From an uncultured Clostridia bacterium (lineage in GTDB: Bacteria > Bacillota > Clostridia > Christensenellales > DTU072): a stretch of 6,189 nucleotides of DNA. The translations under genes and the position numbers were made by a program. Of the stretch, positions 1 to 6,189 are shown piece by piece (positions within the stretch are counted from its first letter, which is position 1; the number at the start of each line of letters is the position of its first letter). The notes beneath the pieces are model-generated. The model was given only the letters and a program-made list of their open reading frames with translations, did not search any database and was not told the DNA's origin. The stretch lies in the NCBI GenBank assembly GCA_934274515.1, contig CAKQTC010000033.1:1-6189 (forward strand), given 5' to 3'.

Positions 1-1793
1 TGATAAACCGCATTAAACGCCGTCTCAAACGCCTGCGGTGCAGTCGGATTGAGGTTATATGTGCGCTCGACCACTTCGGGCGCAACTTCGTACTGCCGCG
101 CCATACTGTTTACGAATTGGGGATTGTTCGCCGTGCTGGCGGCAAGGACATTCTGCGCTTGCTCTATATTGATGCCGCTGCTGACCTCCGGTGTGAAGCG
201 CTGCGCACTTGCCCTGTCCGCGTACCACTCGTTGCTTGTCACGCCCTCTGTGTCGAGCATTTCGTTAACGACGCGCTGTGAGTAGGGATTTGCATCAAAT
301 GCTTTCTGCTCCGCTCTGCTAAGTGTTTCGCCGTTCACGGCCTTGACTATGGCGTTTACAGTCTGCTCCGAAGCATCCGTACCCAACTGCGCAAGGCGTG
401 TGCTTACGTCGCTTGTGTCCTCCTGCGCGTATGTGCCGCGTATCAGCCGCTCAAGGTTTTCGGTTTCCTTATCACTGAGGTTGCGCTTGCCGCGCTGTGT
501 GCTCTGATTGAGGATGTTTCTATACTTCTCTGCCGTCAACTGTGCGTCGCCGCCCTGCTCCGTTGCAAGACCGGCATTGACTAACTGGCGCTGATATTCC
601 TCATACGCCCTCTGCTGCGCGTTCTCGGCTCTGTACTGGCCGCTCACAACGTTTGTGCCGGCACCCGCGAGGCCGAGCGCACCGCCTATGATGTAGTCCT
701 CAAGCATCTGCTGAGTGTCAAAATCATCGGCAAGGTCTGACCAGTCGCCTTTTCCGTCATCAAGCTTGAGTATGCGGTCTGCGATAGGATTGAGGATATC
801 CGAGAGCACTTCCTCCAAGCCTTCTTCATTCGCACCAACGAGTACCTTTAATGCCGTGCGGCCTTTGTCCGTCTTTGCGAGGCGGTTTACAAGGCTGTTG
901 ACAAGGCTTTCGTTTTTTATAATGCCCTTGCCGTATGCGACCTTGGAGACCGAACCGAAAAGCTTTTCAGTGAGCATTTCGATAGCCGCACTCTTTAAGC
1001 CGGATATCTGCTGCTCACCCTCGCTGAGGCCGCGCTGCTGCGCTTCCAGTGAAGCGGAGCCGTATGCGCGCCCCGCCATTGCCGTAAGGCCAGCGCCGGG
1101 CGCAATGGCGTTGAGAAGCGCATCACCGGCAAACTGTGCGCCCGCAATGCCGAAGTCAACAACGCCCTGACCGAATTTGCCTAAGCCCTCTTTGGCTTCC
1201 TGCTCATACTCATATGCACGCTCCGAGCTTTCCTCGGCACTTTCCAGCAGCTTTTTCTTGAAGTCTCCTGCCCAGCCGTCATTGAAGCTTTTTACCTTGT
1301 CCTGCTCCGCCTTGCGCTGTGCCTGCCCCGGCTTGACCTGCCTGCCCTCTTTTTTCGCAGTCTTGGCCTCGTCTATTGCCGTCCGTGCGCTTTCGCCCAT
1401 TGAAAGATTACCGGTCGAGGACGTAACATCCGCGCCCAGCTTTTTATAAGCCGCGCTCGATGAAGAAAGTGCGCTTTTTAAAACCGCCTCGCCCTTGAAA
1501 TTACCCGTGGGCGTGGACGTAAAAGCCCTTTGCGCCGACGCTCTGCCAAGCGGTCTTCCCGTGTCGGCAGGCTCGAAACGGCTGCGAGGTGTCGCCGCGC
1601 CCTTTATAACCTTATTTGCCGCCGCGCCGATCGCTCCGTCACCATACGTTTTTGAGTAAACATACCCGGGGTTATTAGCCATTAAGCCCTTGGCCTGAGT
1701 TCGCGCTTCACGCTGTTTTACCGCCGCATTGTATTTCTCCCGGTATTCCTCTTTCTGTTTTTTTGCTTTGTTTTTGAGAAAATCACTTGCCAT
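1..1793 (-). CDS. Large helical phage virion protein, N-terminal 597 aa, runs off left edge
   Basis: The reading frame is open from the ATG at 1793 to the window edge, so the gene is partial and its C-terminus is unknown. The start is supported by GGGAGG seven bases upstream and a second GGAGG before it. The N-terminus (MASDFLKNKAKKQKEEYREK) is strongly basic and helical. Residues about 50-200 are Ala/Ser/Lys-rich and probably loosely folded. Residues 207-241 are a Gly/Ala-rich hydrophobic stretch (FGQGVVDFGIAGAQFAGD and on). Residues 244-345 are helical and look the most conserved, with IEMLTEKLFG, RLAKTDKGRTALKVL and EEGLEEVLSDILNPIADRIL. Residues 367-385 are a second glycine-rich hydrophobic stretch (YIIGGALGLAGAG). 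Residues 390-597 are charged helices. Very large proteins of this style in Firmicutes phages often carry enzyme domains further on; none is visible in this part. Place after the tail genes and the two hydrophobic patches suggest a DNA-ejection or internal virion protein; this is inference. Confidence 0.75.
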   Translation of the reverse strand, partial: MASDFLKNKAKKQKEEYREKYNAAVKQREARTQAKGLMANNPGYVYSKTYGDGAIGAAANKVIKGAATPRSRFEPADTGRPLGRASAQRAFTSTPTGNFKGEAVLKSALSSSSAAYKKLGADVTSSTGNLSMGESARTAIDEAKTAKKEGRQVKPGQAQRKAEQDKVKSFNDGWAGDFKKKLLESAEESSERAYEYEQEAKEGLGKFGQGVVDFGIAGAQFAGDALLNAIAPGAGLTAMAGRAYGSASLEAQQRGLSEGEQQISGLKSAAIEMLTEKLFGSVSKVAYGKGIIKNESLVNSLVNRLAKTDKGRTALKVLVGANEEGLEEVLSDILNPIADRILKLDDGKGDWSDLADDFDTQQMLEDYIIGGALGLAGAGTNVVSGQYRAENAQQRAYEEYQRQLVNAGLATEQGGDAQLTAEKYRNILNQSTQRGKRNLSDKETENLERLIRGTYAQEDTSDVSTRLAQLGTDASEQTVNAIVKAVNGETLSRAEQKAFDANPYSQRVVNEMLDTEGVTSNEWYADRASAQRFTPEVSSGINIEQAQNVLAASTANNPQFVNSMARQYEVAPEVVERTYNLNPTAPQAFETAFNAVY

Positions 1794-1800
1794 TTACTAA

Positions 1801-1813
1801 CCTCCCAGCCTCC
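1801..1813 (-). promoter_or_regulatory. Double Shine-Dalgarno before the large virion protein gene
   Basis: Two purine-rich sites, GGAGG (1809-1813) and GGGAGG (1801-1806), lie in the 21-base gap after the 501-aa gene. The nearer one is seven bases before the ATG at 1793 and fixes that start. The farther one is 15 bases away and may act as a standby site or be chance. Confidence 0.7.
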
Positions 1814-1814
1814 A

Positions 1815-3320
1815 CTATTGCTTTTTGCTATAAGTTATAGTATTGGCCTTTTTGTTCTTTGTCTCTTTGACCTCTCCTGAGTTGACCTTGCTTTCAAGCT
1901 CGTAATAAGTCATTCTGCCAAGTCCGGGAACATAGACCCAGCCGTTACCGTTACGGTTAGTTATTGTTGGCTCTGCAGTAGTTTTCTTTTTGCTGCTTGA
2001 GTTCGAACTTCCTCCGCTGCTTCTCGCCGACTGGCTCGCCGCCTGCTGCTGATAGTAGCTCATGAGCGAGTTGATATACGACGGGTCATAGCCCGATGCA
2101 CTTATAAGCGCCTGAGCGGGCGTGCCGCCGGCCGCAATGATTGCGTCAATCTGACTCTGTGCAAGCTTCTGGGTGTCCTGTCGCCTGTTGTAATTGCTCT
2201 CATTCAGCTGCATGTCCTGATTCCACTTGTCAATAAGTCTGTTGTATTCCTGCTGGTCAAGCGTGTTGTTCATGTTCCAGTTGTTGAGGAACCGCTCATA
2301 ATCCGTTGCATCTGCGCCAGAGACGAGGCCATACAGGTTGCCGAGATTACTTATGTTATCCTGCTGCTGCTGATATGCCATGCTTGCCGCAGCCGCAGCC
2401 GCCTGATACGCCATTTCGGCGTTCGCGACTTCCTGCTGGTAGCGCTGGAAATCGACCTGATCGCGGTCAATGTACATGCCGTAGAGGTCTTTCATATCCT
2501 GACCTTCATCACGATATTTGCCATATGCTCTGTCGTAGAACTCGGGCAACATCTCCGTTACCTTTTGCAGATACGCATTGTACATCTGCTGTCCTACGGC
2601 CTGTGAATAGGTCGAGCTATAGCCGCCTGTGAGAGCCGCCGCCTGCCCCATTGTATCCTCCATTGCAAGCTGTCCCTGCTTGGTGTATAGGTCTTTATAC
2701 TGCTGATACAGCGGGTCAAGCTCTTCGTTGTAACTAAATTCCTCACGGTTGAGCAGCTTGTTCAAAAGCTCGTCTATCTGCGCATCATACTGCGGATTAT
2801 ACGTCGGTGCCGAATACCCCGGCATGGAAATAGTCGGAGCATTAGTTATTGCATCGGTAATTGAACCAAGGATTTTGTTCAAATCTTCGGAATACTTGGA
2901 GTTGTAATCCGTCGATGGTGTGCGCCGCTCAGTTTCGGTGAAAGAGCCGTATTTATTGGTGAGCGGCAAATTCATGTTGTTCGTGTTGATTTTTTCGTTT
3001 CTTGCCTGCTCTGTTTGCCTTGCTCCGGTCATGTCTCCGGCCGCAGCCTTTGCCGCGGCGGTAAGGCCTAAGTCTGCGGCGCTGGTGTAAGTAATTCCGT
3101 TACCGTAAGTTACATTAGACGCGCCTGCATAAGGGTTTTCACCGACTGCGATGTTCAGCCCTTCGCCGTTTATTTTTGCTTTTCGCCTGTTGTACGCCTC
3201 ATCATACGCCGCCCAATCTCCCTTGGCCTCTGCTTCGTTCATTTGCGCTTTATAGTTAACGCCGTTTTCGTATGTAATTACAGTGCCGTTTTCATTTGTC
3301 CATGATTTTAATTTAGCCAT
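1815..3320 (-). CDS. Tyr/Gln/Ala-rich phage virion protein, possible internal or ejection protein, 501 aa
   Basis: I recognise the general style of this protein from Firmicutes prophages, but it has no established function that I can name. Residues 16-56 and 71-117 look like two copies of one motif (TY-x-NG-x-x-Y, then Ala-rich helix with GD, then an N-x-KIN end). Residues 175-275 are a helical core with DPLYQQYKDLY, AMEDTMGQAAALTGGYSSTY and VGQQMYNAYLQK. Residues 291-320 are rich in Ala and Gln. Residues 382-428 hold another helix pair, followed by a Ser/Gly/Lys linker at 431-447. The C-terminus (455-499) is a small domain with NGWVYVPGLGRMTYYELES. There is no signal peptide or membrane segment. 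Start ATG at 3320 has GGAGG five bases upstream, 11 bases after the previous stop. Position among tail-completion genes and helical, low-complexity make-up suggest a protein packaged in the capsid and ejected with DNA; a structural tail role is also possible. Confidence 0.75.
   Translation of the reverse strand: MAKLKSWTNENGTVITYENGVNYKAQMNEAEAKGDWAAYDEAYNRRKAKINGEGLNIAVGENPYAGASNVTYGNGITYTSAADLGLTAAAKAAAGDMTGARQTEQARNEKINTNNMNLPLTNKYGSFTETERRTPSTDYNSKYSEDLNKILGSITDAITNAPTISMPGYSAPTYNPQYDAQIDELLNKLLNREEFSYNEELDPLYQQYKDLYTKQGQLAMEDTMGQAAALTGGYSSTYSQAVGQQMYNAYLQKVTEMLPEFYDRAYGKYRDEGQDMKDLYGMYIDRDQVDFQRYQQEVANAEMAYQAAAAAASMAYQQQQDNISNLGNLYGLVSGADATDYERFLNNWNMNNTLDQQEYNRLIDKWNQDMQLNESNYNRRQDTQKLAQSQIDAIIAAGGTPAQALISASGYDPSYINSLMSYYQQQAASQSARSSGGSSNSSSKKKTTAEPTITNRNGNGWVYVPGLGRMTYYELESKVNSGEVKETKNKKANTITYSKKQ
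2970..3275 (-). repeat. Diverged duplicated motif in the N-terminus of the 501-aa protein
   Basis: Two copies are seen at protein level, residues 16-56 and 71-117. Shared positions are TY-x-NG at the start, a Tyr two or three residues later, an Ala-rich helix containing a GD pair, and an ending of N or K followed by KIN and then an Asn four or five residues on. The copies differ in length in the middle, and the DNA copies are no longer similar, so the duplication is old. The function of the motif is unknown to me. Confidence 0.5.
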
Positions 3321-3331
3321 TTAGCCCTCCG

Positions 3332-3772
3332 TTAATCCTGTGCTTTTCCGACTGCTATATACATCACCGTGCAGCTTCCAGCCTCGTCCGCTTTGGGGAG
3401 CGCAGCCGTAAATCCCGTTTTGCTTACGTTGTCGGATTTTATCGTTATATTGCGGTCTGAAAACGGCTGTGAGCATATAACAACGGGCTTATCCGCAAAC
3501 TTCACCTTGCTGCCGAAGCTCACGCTCACTGTTGTTTCCGCTTCCGTACCGTATGTCATTGAGAACGTGCCGAACGCTATGCTGCTGTCGGATGAGACCT
3601 CGGATATCACGACATTGCTCTCCGTCGTCGTGCTCGTGCTGTCCGTGCCCGTTGTGTCAACATTCAGCCAAACGGAAAGCTCTTCGGCGAGCCTTACCGT
3701 ATAGCGGTAAATCTGCATTACCTTTTCTTCGCTCGTGCCGGATATTCGCGGCGGCTGGGGTACTATTATCAT
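3332..3772 (-). CDS. Small tail-tip protein with H-type-lectin-like C-terminal domain, 146 aa
   Basis: Residues 1-12 are proline-rich (VPQPPRISG), residues 14-38 form a short amphipathic helix (EEKVMQIYRYTVRLAEEL), and residues 39-53 are a Thr/Ser/Asp linker. Residues 56-143 look like a compact beta sandwich: a GTFSMTYG strand, TVSVSFGSKVKFADKPVVIC, NVSKTGFTAAL and finally VMYIAVGK. The order 'strand, beta-F-x-x-x-F/V-x-x-x-P-V-V, N-V-x-x-x-G-F, Y-I-A-x-G' is the general pattern of H-type lectin domains in phage and invertebrate proteins. It sits directly after the hub gene, where P22 carries the tail needle gp26, so a plug, needle-tip or receptor-binding role is plausible. The ATG at 3772 overlaps the hub stop (ATGA), which suggests translational coupling. 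The in-frame extension to 3931 would overlap the hub gene by 163 bases and has basic, out-of-style sequence, so it is not used. The domain match is by eye. Confidence 0.72.
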   Translation of the reverse strand: MIIVPQPPRISGTSEEKVMQIYRYTVRLAEELSVWLNVDTTGTDSTSTTTESNVVISEVSSDSSIAFGTFSMTYGTEAETTVSVSFGSKVKFADKPVVICSQPFSDRNITIKSDNVSKTGFTAALPKADEAGSCTVMYIAVGKAQD

Positions 3773-5751
3773 TTGACATCCGTGCCTCCTTCGAACAATT
3801 TGCTGAAGCTGTACAGGCGCACCGTGCCGTGCCCCGTGAGCTTTATCCTGAAATGGTCGCAGCGTTTGGGCTTCACCGGCACCATGAACGAGGTCGTGCC
3901 TCTGCCCTTTATCCGCCCCTGATGCTCCCACACGCCCGAACTGTCATATTCGATGTAAATGTGCATCTCCGAGCCCTTCGGCAGCATCATGCGCAGGTTA
4001 AAGCGGCTTATGTACTTTTGCCCGGTGTAGTTGTAGCCCTGCAAGCCGGTAACGGCTTCCCACTCAAATTCCGGCTCTGCGTTGCCGGTCTTCGTGTAGT
4101 TTGAAACAAGGTTTATCGAGCAGCCGTCCGCTCCCTCCGTGACAAAAAACGTCTCGTTGTTTATCGAGAAGAACGCGAGCGCATGCTTTTCGTCCTCCTT
4201 GTGCCACAAGCCGCGCTTTGTGTCGTAAACGAACAGTGACCACACCCCGGCAGTGTCCTTGAGCGATAGATAATATTTATCGTTTGCGCTGCCGCCCTCT
4301 GCCGCGACGTAATACACGTCGCCCAGCGGAGCGCCTATGTCGTACGCCTGAGAGCCGTCAAAGGCCATCACGCCGCCGCGAGCCTTGTAGTAGCACACAT
4401 CGTTTATGACAGCTACCGAGCCGCTGCATCCCGTCTGAACGCCTTGCACGGTCTTGTCTACTATTTGATGCGCTCCCGCCGAGGAGACATACACCTTGTG
4501 ATAGCAGTTTTCCTTGAAGAATATCAGATTGCCGCCTACATTTGCAGCACCCGTGAACGCGCCCGGAGTACCTATCGAGGCTCTGTAAGCGTCGGTTGCA
4601 ATGCCCTTGTAGGTCGACCAGCGCGTTTCGTCGCCCAGCTTGCAGGCATATATCTCGTTAACGTTCGTTTTCGCCGCCGCTTCCGTCGCGTCGTAGCTGT
4701 ACCGGCAGCCCCAAATGCGGTTTTGCGCCTGCACGACAAAATCGAGATCGGGCGCATCTCTGTAAAGCTTTATGCTGCCCGCCGTTTGCGTAAACTCGCC
4801 CGTGATTATGTCGGTAAAAACATAGATAAGCTCGACCGTGTACGACTTCACGCCGCTGCCCGATGTAGTCTCATCCGTCTTGTGGATAACGCGCTTGTAT
4901 GGTGTATGCGTCCCCTCGAATTTGGCCGAGTTATCCCCCTCGGAAAACGTCGCGTCGGTGAAAGATATCTCTATCGTGTCGCCCGAGTCGATGCTTATCT
5001 TGCGCTCTATCTCTTTCTCGGTCATAGTGCCCATCGGCAGCACGACGCGGGATTTGATATCGCTCGTTTTCGCCCACGAACCGGCAATGTATTTTTTCCA
5101 CACAAGCGCCTCGGCGCTTGACGAGTCAAGCCATAGATCGCCGCTTTTCGGCTCTGCCGGTGCTGTGTCAGCCTTTGTAAAAGTCACCGCCTCGCCGTCC
5201 TCATCGCAGGGCGTGAATTTTATAGGCGCGTCTGCCGTTGCCGACACGCTTATTTCCTTGTAAAGCCGCTCAAACTCGTGGTTCTCCGTCTCATCCGTGA
5301 CCGTGCCGCTCTCGCCCTTTACGCTGAGCTTGTCCGGGTAAATGACGATCTTGTTTGAAAAGAACATCATCTGCTTATTGCTTGCGGCTATGGTCGCGGA
5401 GCTGTCTGCCGTCCCGTCCACGGTGAGCACTATTTTTTTGATAACGGCATATGTGCCCGTGCCGCGATATATTTTGTACAGCGCCGCGTTTTCCTCGCTC
5501 GCGCTGGTCTTTGCCACGACGTAAAGGTTTGCGTCAGCGTCGGCTATCATGCCGTATATCGATGTAAATTCACCGGCTGCAATGATGCTGCGCGCATCCC
5601 TGTTGCCCAACAGCGGGTAATAGTCCGACGTAAGGTTTTGCATGTCGTAAAACTCGCCGTCGTTTATTTTGAAGTTGTGATTATATCCCCCGAAGCTGTC
5701 TGTAACGGTCTCGACCGCACTGCTTTCGGGTATCGTTGCGTAGGTAGGCAT
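3769..5751 (-). CDS. Probable podovirus tail hub / stabilisation protein (P22 gp10-like), 660 aa
   Basis: The protein is long, beta-rich and soluble, with no transmembrane segment. Residues 1-60 carry a conserved-looking entry region with GGYNHNFKINDGEFYDMQNL and then YYPLLGNRDAR, a style I associate with tail-hub proteins of Firmicutes phages. Residues 60-180 and 335-545 contain short repeated beta strands with aromatic-Asp turns (NRIWGCRYS, FFKENCYHKVY, YYKARGGVMAFDG, LFVYDTKRGLWHKED), which suggests blades of a propeller. Residues about 195-330 look like an inserted beta domain starting PKSGDLWLDSSS. Residues 560-660 form a C-terminal beta-sandwich-like domain. P22 gp10 is a hub below the portal that closes the channel and anchors the needle; I infer the same role. 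The ATG at 5751 is chosen over the upstream in-frame ATG at 5838 because AGGAGG sits six bases before it and the longer form would run 77 bases into the previous gene. Four-base overlap with the next gene. Confidence 0.75.
   Translation of the reverse strand: MPTYATIPESSAVETVTDSFGGYNHNFKINDGEFYDMQNLTSDYYPLLGNRDARSIIAAGEFTSIYGMIADADANLYVVAKTSASEENAALYKIYRGTGTYAVIKKIVLTVDGTADSSATIAASNKQMMFFSNKIVIYPDKLSVKGESGTVTDETENHEFERLYKEISVSATADAPIKFTPCDEDGEAVTFTKADTAPAEPKSGDLWLDSSSAEALVWKKYIAGSWAKTSDIKSRVVLPMGTMTEKEIERKISIDSGDTIEISFTDATFSEGDNSAKFEGTHTPYKRVIHKTDETTSGSGVKSYTVELIYVFTDIITGEFTQTAGSIKLYRDAPDLDFVVQAQNRIWGCRYSYDATEAAAKTNVNEIYACKLGDETRWSTYKGIATDAYRASIGTPGAFTGAANVGGNLIFFKENCYHKVYVSSAGAHQIVDKTVQGVQTGCSGSVAVINDVCYYKARGGVMAFDGSQAYDIGAPLGDVYYVAAEGGSANDKYYLSLKDTAGVWSLFVYDTKRGLWHKEDEKHALAFFSINNETFFVTEGADGCSINLVSNYTKTGNAEPEFEWEAVTGLQGYNYTGQKYISRFNLRMMLPKGSEMHIYIEYDSSGVWEHQGRIKGRGTTSFMVPVKPKRCDHFRIKLTGHGTVRLYSFSKLFEGGTDVK
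3785..3790 (-). promoter_or_regulatory. Ribosome binding site before two alternative ATGs of the small tail-tip gene
   Basis: AGGAGG is five bases before an ATG at 3779 and twelve bases before the ATG at 3772. Only the second ATG opens the 146-aa frame; the first opens a different frame that ends after 40 codons at 3657. The spacing to the real start is long, so initiation there probably leans on coupling to the hub stop codon, which it overlaps by four bases. Confidence 0.65.
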
Positions 5752-5757
5752 TGCGTA

Positions 5758-5763
5758 CCTCCT
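5758..5763 (-). promoter_or_regulatory. Ribosome binding site of the tail hub gene, overlapping the upstream stop
   Basis: AGGAGG lies six bases before the ATG at 5751 and shares two bases with the TAG stop of the connector gene (5762-5764). It decides the hub start in favour of 5751 rather than the in-frame ATG at 5838, and suggests that ribosomes ending the connector can restart on the hub gene. Confidence 0.85.
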
Positions 5764-6136
5764 AAAATCTAAAGTACACGCTTGACGGCAGCGGCCTGTG
5801 CGCCGTGTTATACGCCTTTGCAAAGCGCGTATAGCCATCGTTGTAAAAGATTATTGCCTTGTTGTATTTGCTGTCCTCGCCGTTCTGCTGCGCGATCTTG
5901 GCCTGTAGGAAGTTAACGTATATATCCTCGGCATACGGTTCGGGAACTAACAGTGTGTCGGCGATATCGTCCGCCGAATACTCCGGCTTTTCTATGTTCT
6001 CCGCGCCCTCGTGCGTGGATATCAGGTCATCGTAAACGAGCCTGTCTATCTCAAGCAGCCAGCGCACCTTGTCGACTTCCTCGTATGCGTTGGGTGTTAG
6101 CTTATCGGTTATATCTATAGCTTCGGCAATTGTCAT
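5762..6136 (-). CDS. Probable head-tail connector (gp4-like position), 124 aa
   Basis: This is a short, acidic, mostly helical protein with no signal peptide or membrane segment. Residues 1-40 form helices with alternating acidic and hydrophobic residues. Residues 42-65 look like a loop, and residues 66-112 form two more helices with many Tyr and Asn (AKIAQQNGEDSKYNKAIIFY is the clearest part). The C-terminus ends in the aromatic tail VYFRF. Small helical proteins of this size, encoded just before a tail-hub gene, are typical head-tail adaptors that bind the portal ring and extend the channel (P22 gp4 and T7 gp11 play this part). The ATG at 6136 has AGGAG nine bases upstream and follows a terminator hairpin directly. 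The TAG stop lies inside the ribosome site of the next gene. Existence of the gene is secure; the adaptor role rests on size, composition and gene order. Confidence 0.72.
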   Translation of the reverse strand: MTIAEAIDITDKLTPNAYEEVDKVRWLLEIDRLVYDDLISTHEGAENIEKPEYSADDIADTLLVPEPYAEDIYVNFLQAKIAQQNGEDSKYNKAIIFYNDGYTRFAKAYNTAHRPLPSSVYFRF

Positions 6137-6153
6137 GTCGTAATTCTCCTATT

Positions 6154-6189
6154 AAAACAGCCGCCATTGCAGGCGGCTGTGCTGTTTTT
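6154..6189 (-). terminator. Rho-independent terminator upstream of the connector gene, possibly bidirectional
   Basis: A perfect nine-base-pair stem (6157-6165 with 6172-6180, ACAGCCGCC against GGCGGCTGT) encloses the six-base loop ATTGCA. Read on the minus strand it is followed by TTTTAAT, so it would end transcripts coming from a gene beyond the right edge, before the connector gene. Read on the plus strand it is followed by GC then TGTTTTT, so it may also work in that direction. Phages often have such a hairpin after the very highly expressed capsid gene; that the gene beyond the edge is a capsid gene is a guess. No clear promoter follows in the 17 bases before the ribosome site, so the tail genes probably depend on read-through. 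Confidence 0.75.

Noticed and set aside
49..1449. Several plus-strand open frames (49-285, 715-1170, 1177-1449)
   Set aside because: They lie opposite the continuous minus-strand frame of the large virion protein, have Ser/Pro/Leu-rich antisense composition and no ribosome sites.
2361..2450. CTG/GCC-type triplet runs as a DNA repeat element
   Set aside because: They are short Gln and Ala codon runs in the real frame, imperfect, and better explained as low-complexity protein.
2306..2632. Plus-strand open frame of 108 codons rich in Cys, Arg and Pro
   Set aside because: It is a shadow of the 501-aa gene, antisense to the Gln/Ala-rich region, and has no domain-like pattern.
1815..3320. 501-aa protein as a tape-measure protein
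   Set aside because: It is short for that role, has no long uninterrupted coiled coil, and no tail-tube or tail-assembly chaperone genes are next to it in the window.
3773..3931. Longer form of the 146-aa protein starting at 3931
   Set aside because: The extra 53 residues are His/Arg/Gly-rich translation of the hub gene in another frame, with no ribosome site.
4572..4757. Minus-strand 61-codon frame inside the hub gene
   Set aside because: Arg/Thr-rich out-of-frame translation within a long real coding region, with no sign of independent expression.
3369..5524. Plus-strand open frames opposite the hub and tail-tip genes
   Set aside because: All are antisense to well-supported genes, overlap each other, and lack ribosome sites and coherent protein character.
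5752..5838. Longer form of the hub protein starting at 5838
   Set aside because: The extra 29 residues are Arg-rich translation of the connector gene in another frame, while the start at 5751 has a perfect ribosome site.
1..6189. CRISPR array, tRNA, insertion sequence, attachment site or diversity-generating template repeat
   Set aside because: No regularly spaced direct repeats, cloverleaf, transposase or inverted-repeat ends were seen on reading both strands; gaps between genes are at most 21 bases apart from the right-edge terminator.

Overview
The window is a compact stretch of bacteriophage (or prophage) late structural genes. All genes lie on the minus strand and are read from the right edge to the left. 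Small intergenic gaps or overlaps, strong GGAGG-type Shine-Dalgarno sites before each start, and gut-Firmicutes-like protein style (Clostridia, perhaps Oscillospiraceae or a relative) point to a phage of a Gram-positive anaerobe with roughly balanced GC. TAA, TAG and TGA are all used as stops, so the standard bacterial code fits. No integrase, repressor, tRNA, host gene or attachment site is visible, so a free phage and a prophage cannot be told apart here.

Layout in transcription order: (1) at the right edge (6154-6189) a strong GC-rich hairpin terminator, probably closing the upstream transcription unit, perhaps the major capsid gene just outside the window; (2) a 124-aa helical protein, probable head-tail connector (5762-6136); (3) a 660-aa beta-rich protein resembling the podovirus tail hub/stabilisation protein, P22 gp10-like (3769-5751); (4) a 146-aa protein with a short N-terminal helix and a C-terminal beta domain that reads like an H-type lectin fold (3332-3772), coupled to the hub gene by an ATGA overlap; (5) a 501-aa Tyr/Gln/Ala-rich protein with a duplicated N-terminal motif (1815-3320); (6) a large protein starting at 1793 and running off the left edge, at least 597 aa, helical with two Gly/Ala-rich hydrophobic segments.

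The order connector, hub, small distal protein, then large helical proteins mirrors the P22 order gp4-gp10-gp26-ejection proteins. My reading is that this is a short-tailed (podovirus-like) tail-completion and DNA-ejection module whose proteins share little sequence with P22. The role of the last two genes is inferred from position and composition only. There is no gene-free stretch over 300 bases.
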